Of a DNA stretch of 10,600 nucleotides, positions 5,908 to 10,600 are shown in pieces (position 1 is the first letter of the stretch; every line of letters begins with the position of its first letter). Under the pieces are notes generated by a model. That model was not told the DNA's origin. It searched no databases and saw only the letters and a program-made list of their open reading frames with translations. This DNA is from Thermoplasmata archaeon (GTDB lineage Archaea > Thermoplasmatota > Thermoplasmata > Lutacidiplasmatales > UBA184), in contig JAKIVW010000058.1 of the NCBI GenBank assembly GCA_022750355.1, forward strand, positions 1 through 10,600, read 5' to 3'. A program made the translations under genes and the position numbers.

Positions 5908-8900
5908 ATGCCACCCATGAGTGCTAATCGCTCAACCCTGGGTCTCGCCGTATTGGTGACCGTCGTCGTTGTGCTGTCCTCGATGGGACTCGCGGGATGG
6001 GGCTCTGCCGCCCACGCTGCTCCGAGCGCCACATCGGCCGCCTCCCCCGCTGCGATTCCCCACCTCCCCATCTCGAGTCCCGCGACCGCCTCCGCGCCCG
6101 CGGTCCTGACCACGAACGGCCCCACCACTCCGGCAACCCCCTCCTCGCCCACCGCCCTTCCGACCCCCTCGGGCCGGATGAGCTCGCTCGTGAGCGAGCT
6201 TCGAGCCCAGCACGTGCCCCTCAAGTACGCCTTCCTTCCGAATCTGAACGCCAACCCCAACCCCTCGCTCGTGAACGGCCACGTGAACCCTACGTACAGT
6301 TCCGCGCCGGCCCCTCTCGGGGTCGCGGAGTATGGTCTCCGAAACGTCTCGGGGACGATCACCCCGTACACGCTCTCGACCCCGAGCGTCGAGGGGACCT
6401 ACGGTCCCTACGCGATGTCCGGGCTCTCTCAGGACATCAGCGGTCCCGACGAGTACGGGGTCCAACTCAACTCGGTCCTCAACAACGTCACCCTCCAGGG
6501 CACCACCGGCTACGAGTTCTGGACCCAGAACGTCATCGAATACTCTACGTTCAGCCACCAGTTGTTCTTCGTCAGCAACATCTGGAACTTCTCGAGCCCG
6601 GGCGGTGCGATCGATCCGACCGACTTCTACCAGATCGGCCCCAATGCGACTGTCGTGGCTCCGGAGTACTACTACGGGCTGGGGGGCCCGATCACCATCA
6701 CCTACCCCTTCACCCTGAATCTGTTCCTGAACTCGACCCTCGTCGGAGGGCGGGACGCGGTCTACTTCAACTTCACGCTGCAGAACGGCACGGAGTTCTT
6801 TGCGGGCTCCTACGACCACGCGATCTTCAACTCGACCGTGACCGGGGGACCCGCCGCGCCGGCCCCCGCGTACATCGCGAGCGGCTCCACGTACAACCCC
6901 CTAGGCCTCACCAACGACTTTGAGATGGTCCTGGGCGGGCCCGGTGGCGGCAGCAACTTCGATGTCCTGAACTCGCAGGCGTACTTCGGCCTCCAGTTCT
7001 GGAACACCTCGAGCGACCAGTACAGCACCGTGCCTTCGGCCTACGGGTTCGGTTCCGAGACCGGGGAGACCGCCGTCGGCGCCTATGTTCTCTGGGGAAG
7101 CCCTGGGTTCTCGGGGATCGGGAACCCCTCGGCCTACCTCGCTCCGGGCCCCTCCTTCCTCCAGGGCCTATGGAACGTCTCGAGCGCGCCGGTCGCGGTC
7201 GGTACCTACGGAGGATTCCTCACGCTCACCCTCGCCCCGTCGAATGGTTTCGTATTCATCGCGCCGGGTAGCGTATTCACGGGTTGGTACTCCACCAACT
7301 GGTCGCTGTTCCAGTGGGCCCCGTACAGTGCCTCGGTGGACGAGTATGAGCTCGACCCTGGTACCTACACGATCGTCGCCATCCTGGCGAATTATGACCC
7401 GGCGGAAGTGACCATCAACATTCCCGGTACGTTCACCTTCACGACACAGGCCATCACCCTCGCGTTCGACGCAGCACAGGGAGTCTACACACCCCTCTGG
7501 GCGTTCGACAACTCCGACCTCTACAACATCTCCAACTACGACGGGACCAACTACGTGCTGTTCAATCAACAGTACGCGCCCATCGGAGCGGCGGCCAACT
7601 TCGGAGTCACCTTCCCCTGGTTTGGCCTGGCGAACGACTACTTGTTCCCGGTCTTCCCAGGGATCATGCTCTGGAACACGACCCAATCGGTGGACATTCT
7701 CTCGCCCCCCAGTCTGAAGGTCAACTATCCGGCGCCCCTGGCCGCCGAGCTCGCGAGCAGTGGCCTCCCGACGTGGAACGACCTCCAGATGTTCTTCTAC
7801 GACGACCGGAGCGTCGACCTCCTCCAGGGAGCCCAGATCGGCGGTTGGTGGTACTCCGGCGCGTACTTCGGACCCGCGACGTCGGCCTACAACGTCGTCT
7901 TCTGGAACACCACCGGGAGCGAAGTGTACGGCAACACGTTCGATACCGGCGGGAACAGTCTCTACTTCTACGGCGGCACCGATAATCTGATCCTGAACAA
8001 CACGTTCGAACAAACGGTCCCGATCTCGGCGGACCCCTTCGCCACCGTCGCCGGTGCGTACGGGTCGACGGGGATCTTCGAGGCCGACTACGGGAACGCG
8101 ACGGACGTCGCCGCCCACCAGGGAGTCGCGAACGAAACCTACCTGTGCTTCGTCGGATATGGGTTCTGCGACCTCATCTTCAACAACATCTTCCTGACGA
8201 CGTTCACGGCCGACTCTCCGCTCTTCGACCCCTACTACTTCTACCTGGCCTATCCGACCTGCCCGGCCTGGCTCGGAGTACCGTACGTGAACTGTTACTT
8301 CAACGAAGCCTGGAACATCGGACCCCTCATCTCGGGGGAACTCGGGTGGCCCGCCAACATCATCGGTGGCCCGCAGCTCGGAGGGAACTACTGGTGGGAC
8401 TACGGTTCGTACAACAACCCGTACTCCCAGCTCCCGTACATCTCCAACAACTTCCAGTCGTACATCTCGTGGGGCGGCGACTACCTTCCCCTCACGCTGG
8501 TGAGCCTGTATACGGTCTCCTTCGTGGAGACGGGCCTACCGGCCGGGACCTACTGGGAAGTCGGCGCTGATATCGGCGGCGTCTACCAGTATGTGGAGTC
8601 GAACAGCAATACGGTGAACCTGACTGCTCCGTCCGGGTCGTTCACATACTCTCTGTACGCTTTCAGCCCCGATTACGGGGGACAGGGAGGTACGTTCATC
8701 GTGAACGACCAGGCGATCGTGGTCCACGTGGTCTTCGTGAAGGCGTACACGATCGAGTTCACCGAGACGGGGCTCCCGACCGGAGCGACGTGGTGGGCGT
8801 ACGTCTACAACTTTACGACGGACGCCTACCTCGGGTTCACGGAATCGAGTTCCTCGACCGCCAATTTCACCGGCGTCCTCCCCGCGGAGTACACCTGGGA

Positions 8901-9924
8901 ACCGGGCACCGACGCCGCCTGGTGGTCGCCCAGCCCGAGCCAGGGAACGGTCGTGGTCGCGGCGAACACGTCCGTCGCGGTTCACTTTGTCTCGATCTAC
9001 ACGCTGACCGTGACCGAATCGGGACTGCCGGCCGGAACCGCCTGGACCCTGCTCGTGTGGAACGCGAACGTGACGGATGCCGGCGGCAGCTCCACCACCA
9101 CCCAATCGTTCAATGGGCTACCGGGAACGTACCACTGGGCGGCGATCTCCGCCGGTTTCGAGGCGAACCCGAACCAGGGAACGGTCACCATCTCGGCGAA
9201 CGCAACCCTGAATGTGACGTTCGCCGTGGCGGCGACGCTCACCTTCACGGAAACCGGTCTCGCGAGCGGAGCGGCGTGGACGGTATCGCTCGTGCAGGAC
9301 GGCGTGACCGTCAACGAGACGAGCACGACCAGTTCGATCACCTTCACGGCGATCGCAGGCGCCTACAACTACGCCGTAGCGGCGACGGGCTACACGCCCA
9401 ATGCCGCGACCGGAACGGGCGTCCTCCCGTCCGGCACGCCGGTCGCCGTGACCTTCACGGCGGGCGCGCCGGCGACGGGGGCCCTCGCCCTGACGGTCAC
9501 GACGGCGGGCGCCATCGCCACGGTGAACGGGGCCGCGGTTACCCTGCCGCTCAGCCAGGCCGAGGCGCCGGGGATCTACGCGATCGTGGTCTCCGCGTCG
9601 GGCTTCGTGACGTACTACAACAACGTCAGCGTCACCAGCGGGCAAACGACCCATGTGGCGGTCACGTTGGTCGCGACGTCGAGCTCCTCCGGCACGTCCT
9701 CTACGAACGGGATCAGCACCACTGGGTGGATCCTGATCGCCCTGCTCGGAGTGCTCGCCGTGGTCTTCCTGATCACGACCGTACTCATGTCCCGACGGGG
9801 CCGAGCGCCCCCCGCCATGACGGCCTATACAGCGCCCCCGCCGACCGCGACCGCCGACCCCGCCGGAACTCCGGCATGGAGTGAGGGACCGAGCCCGCCG
9901 AGCCCTCCCCCGGGGGCGATCTAG
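5908..9924 (+). CDS. Large surface-anchored thermopsin-family protein with beta-helix and tandem ETGLP/PEGA-like repeats
   Basis: 1338 residues in a clear order. A signal peptide (about 11-37, hydrophobic core then AHA-A) precedes a Ser/Thr/Pro/Ala-rich linker (38-88). A thermopsin (peptidase family A5) domain covers about 132-400, with APLGVAEYGL, LQGTTGYEFWTQNVI and FFVSNIWNFSS. A beta-rich middle follows. A right-handed beta-helix (about 660-865) has NTFDTGGNSLYFYGGTDN, NLILNNTFE, four cysteines (747, 754, 785, 796) and a closing GGNYWWDY (825-832) with GGDYLPL, as in NosD-like proteins. Four repeats with E[TS]GL(P/A)xGxxW start at about 867, 946, 1031 and 1109, then a PEGA-like domain (1192-1258), one membrane helix (1274-1294), SRRGR and a Pro-rich tail. 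Thermopsins are secreted acid proteases; activity here is inferred. Only three lysines occur in the whole chain and N-glycosylation sequons are many, fitting an acid-exposed surface. The gene stands alone behind its own promoter. Confidence 0.85.
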   Translation: MPPMSANRSTLGLAVLVTVVVVLSSMGLAGWGSAAHAAPSATSAASPAAIPHLPISSPATASAPAVLTTNGPTTPATPSSPTALPTPSGRMSSLVSELRAQHVPLKYAFLPNLNANPNPSLVNGHVNPTYSSAPAPLGVAEYGLRNVSGTITPYTLSTPSVEGTYGPYAMSGLSQDISGPDEYGVQLNSVLNNVTLQGTTGYEFWTQNVIEYSTFSHQLFFVSNIWNFSSPGGAIDPTDFYQIGPNATVVAPEYYYGLGGPITITYPFTLNLFLNSTLVGGRDAVYFNFTLQNGTEFFAGSYDHAIFNSTVTGGPAAPAPAYIASGSTYNPLGLTNDFEMVLGGPGGGSNFDVLNSQAYFGLQFWNTSSDQYSTVPSAYGFGSETGETAVGAYVLWGSPGFSGIGNPSAYLAPGPSFLQGLWNVSSAPVAVGTYGGFLTLTLAPSNGFVFIAPGSVFTGWYSTNWSLFQWAPYSASVDEYELDPGTYTIVAILANYDPAEVTINIPGTFTFTTQAITLAFDAAQGVYTPLWAFDNSDLYNISNYDGTNYVLFNQQYAPIGAAANFGVTFPWFGLANDYLFPVFPGIMLWNTTQSVDILSPPSLKVNYPAPLAAELASSGLPTWNDLQMFFYDDRSVDLLQGAQIGGWWYSGAYFGPATSAYNVVFWNTTGSEVYGNTFDTGGNSLYFYGGTDNLILNNTFEQTVPISADPFATVAGAYGSTGIFEADYGNATDVAAHQGVANETYLCFVGYGFCDLIFNNIFLTTFTADSPLFDPYYFYLAYPTCPAWLGVPYVNCYFNEAWNIGPLISGELGWPANIIGGPQLGGNYWWDYGSYNNPYSQLPYISNNFQSYISWGGDYLPLTLVSLYTVSFVETGLPAGTYWEVGADIGGVYQYVESNSNTVNLTAPSGSFTYSLYAFSPDYGGQGGTFIVNDQAIVVHVVFVKAYTIEFTETGLPTGATWWAYVYNFTTDAYLGFTESSSSTANFTGVLPAEYTWEPGTDAAWWSPSPSQGTVVVAANTSVAVHFVSIYTLTVTESGLPAGTAWTLLVWNANVTDAGGSSTTTQSFNGLPGTYHWAAISAGFEANPNQGTVTISANATLNVTFAVAATLTFTETGLASGAAWTVSLVQDGVTVNETSTTSSITFTAIAGAYNYAVAATGYTPNAATGTGVLPSGTPVAVTFTAGAPATGALALTVTTAGAIATVNGAAVTLPLSQAEAPGIYAIVVSASGFVTYYNNVSVTSGQTTHVAVTLVATSSSSGTSSTNGISTTGWILIALLGVLAVVFLITTVLMSRRGRAPPAMTAYTAPPPTATADPAGTPAWSEGPSPPSPPPGAI
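8506..9681 (+). repeat. In-gene tandem repeats (four ETGLP modules plus one PEGA-like module)
   Basis: Five successive modules of about 67-85 residues. The hallmark E[TS]GL(P/A)xGxxW is encoded at 8527-8556, 8764-8793, 9016-9045 and 9250-9279; the fifth module (from 9481) lacks it and resembles PEGA. The DNA of the hallmark differs at many codon third positions, so the array is old rather than a recent duplication. Such modules probably form a stalk holding the thermopsin and beta-helix parts away from the membrane (inference). Confidence 0.7.
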
Positions 9925-9968
9925 TGCCGCGACCGGGAACCGAGTGTAAGCTTTCCTGAGTCTCCGGC

Positions 9969-10005
9969 GAAAGTACTTTCCCGGGGGAAGGGTTCACCCC
10001 TTCCC
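9969..10005. other. Palindrome and strong hairpin just before the transposase gene
   Basis: GAAAGTACTTTC (9969-9980) is a perfect 12-base palindrome. Next to it GGGAAGGG (9985-9992) pairs perfectly with CCCTTCCC (9998-10005) around TTCAC. The hairpin ends two bases before the transposase ATG. It could terminate the thermopsin-like gene, lie in the insertion-sequence end, or hide the transposase start; the sequence does not decide between these. Confidence 0.4.
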
Positions 10006-10007
10006 TG

Positions 10008-10574
10008 ATGCTCCGCGTCCGAGAGATCCCGCACGGCGAGGCCGAGTCACTTCACCGTTTGATGAACCGCACCCGGGACCCCACGGTGATGCGGCGGTGT
10101 CAGGTGATCTTCCACTCGATGCAGGGATTCTCGCCACCGAAGATCGCCCGCATGGTGTTCTGGAGCGAGCAGTGGGTCCGTCGAGTGATCAAGGACTTCA
10201 ACCGTATCGGACGGGACGCCCTCTATCCCGAGCGGGCGGGCGGCCGCCCGCCCAAGTTCACTCCGCCGCTCCGACGCGCGATGGTCGATGTCGCCCTTTC
10301 GAGCCCGAAGGACCACGGGTATGCCTTCGGCCCCTGGACCCTCGACCGGCTGCGGGACTCGATCGTGATGGATGGGGTCGTGGAGTCGATCTCGAAGGAG
10401 CGCCTGCGCGAGATCCTCCACGAGGAGGCGGTGAGTTTCCAGGCCGTGAAGACCTGGAAGGAGTCGACAGATCCGAAGTACCGTCAGAAAGTGAAGCGTC
10501 TACGAGAGCTCACCAACCGTGAACACAACCCCCCCATCGTGGTAGCGGCGGACGAGATGGGTCCGATTGCGTAG
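10008..10574 (+). CDS. IS630-family transposase, N-terminal part, ended by in-frame TAG (probable pseudogene)
   Basis: 188 residues, about half the usual 340-400 of this family. The N-terminus holds a helix-turn-helix DNA-binding region (about 28-68, with GFSPPKIARMVFWSEQWVRR) and the linker ALYPERAGGRPPKFTPPLRR (71-90), typical of IS630/Tc1-type transposases. A second helical domain (about 88-145) follows, then KTWKESTDPKYRQKV and the first DDE-site strand IVVAADEMGPIA, where Asp182 is the first catalytic acid. The chain stops at TAG (10572-10574) six residues after that Asp, so the other catalytic acids are absent. The same frame stays open for the remaining 26 bases (AWPPPKSY), which suggests a nonsense change or a small indel in a formerly longer gene. 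No TATA-like box is obvious; a perfect hairpin lies directly before the ATG. The rest of the element is outside the window. Confidence 0.8.
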   Translation: MLRVREIPHGEAESLHRLMNRTRDPTVMRRCQVIFHSMQGFSPPKIARMVFWSEQWVRRVIKDFNRIGRDALYPERAGGRPPKFTPPLRRAMVDVALSSPKDHGYAFGPWTLDRLRDSIVMDGVVESISKERLREILHEEAVSFQAVKTWKESTDPKYRQKVKRLRELTNREHNPPIVVAADEMGPIA

Positions 10575-10600
10575 GCCTGGCCGCCACCGAAATCATATTC
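10008..10600 (+). mobile_element. Left part of an IS630-type insertion sequence, ends not determined
   Basis: The presence of the element is inferred only from the transposase gene. IS630-type elements insert at TA and have terminal inverted repeats, but only one side lies in the window, so neither the repeats nor the TA duplication can be recognised. The left end should lie between the thermopsin-like stop (9924) and 10008; the TA within the palindrome at 9969-9980 is one possible target site. Confidence 0.4.

Noticed and set aside
8506..9681. CRISPR-like or recent DNA repeat array
   Set aside because: The periodicity is at protein level only, inside one open frame; the DNA copies are diverged and there are no constant short repeats with unique spacers.
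10572..10574. TAG read as pyrrolysine in the transposase
   Set aside because: Four of the seven intact genes here (SUI1, mat, zinc-ribbon protein, thermopsin-like protein) end in TAG, so it is an ordinary stop in this genome; a broken mobile element is simpler.

Overview
The window looks archaeal and most like a high-GC member of the Thermoplasmatota. It carries an archaeal/eukaryotic-type SUI1 factor, the archaeal class of S-adenosylmethionine synthetase, the archaea-specific repair protein NreA with a PCNA-binding tail, and a very large thermopsin-type secreted protein. That protein has almost no lysine, which fits an acid exterior. Several genes have a TATA-like box 26 to 44 bases before the start codon, as expected for archaeal leaderless or short-leader transcripts. 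TAG, TAA and TGA all occur as normal stops.

Layout. Bases 1-255 (+) are the end of aIF1/SUI1. Bases 368-1225 (+) encode a two-domain thiosulfate sulfurtransferase (rhodanese). Convergent to it, 1296-1994 (-) encodes a GcvH-like lipoyl domain fused to a TusA-like sulfur-carrier domain, with the lipoylated lysine replaced by arginine. A 160-base divergent promoter region separates this from S-adenosylmethionine synthetase at 2155-3351 (+). Bases 3526-4437 (+) encode a membrane-anchored double zinc-ribbon protein that overlaps by 4 bases the convergent nreA at 4434-5762 (-). A second divergent promoter region leads to a 1338-residue thermopsin/beta-helix/repeat protein at 5908-9924 (+). The window ends in the 5' part of an IS630-type transposase (10008-10574, +), stopped by TAG just after its first catalytic motif.

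How the genes relate. There is no long operon; most genes appear to have their own promoter and many neighbours are divergent or convergent. The first third has a sulfur theme: a sulfane-sulfur transferase, a lipoyl-like/TusA fusion, and the AdoMet-forming enzyme. The fusion protein is the most unusual item, because rhodanese, TusA and GcvH-like lipoate-binding proteins are known partners in sulfur-relay and sulfur-oxidation pathways, yet here two are in one chain and the lipoyl site is lost. The rest is housekeeping (translation initiation, DNA repair), a large cell-surface protein, and a mobile element at the right edge.
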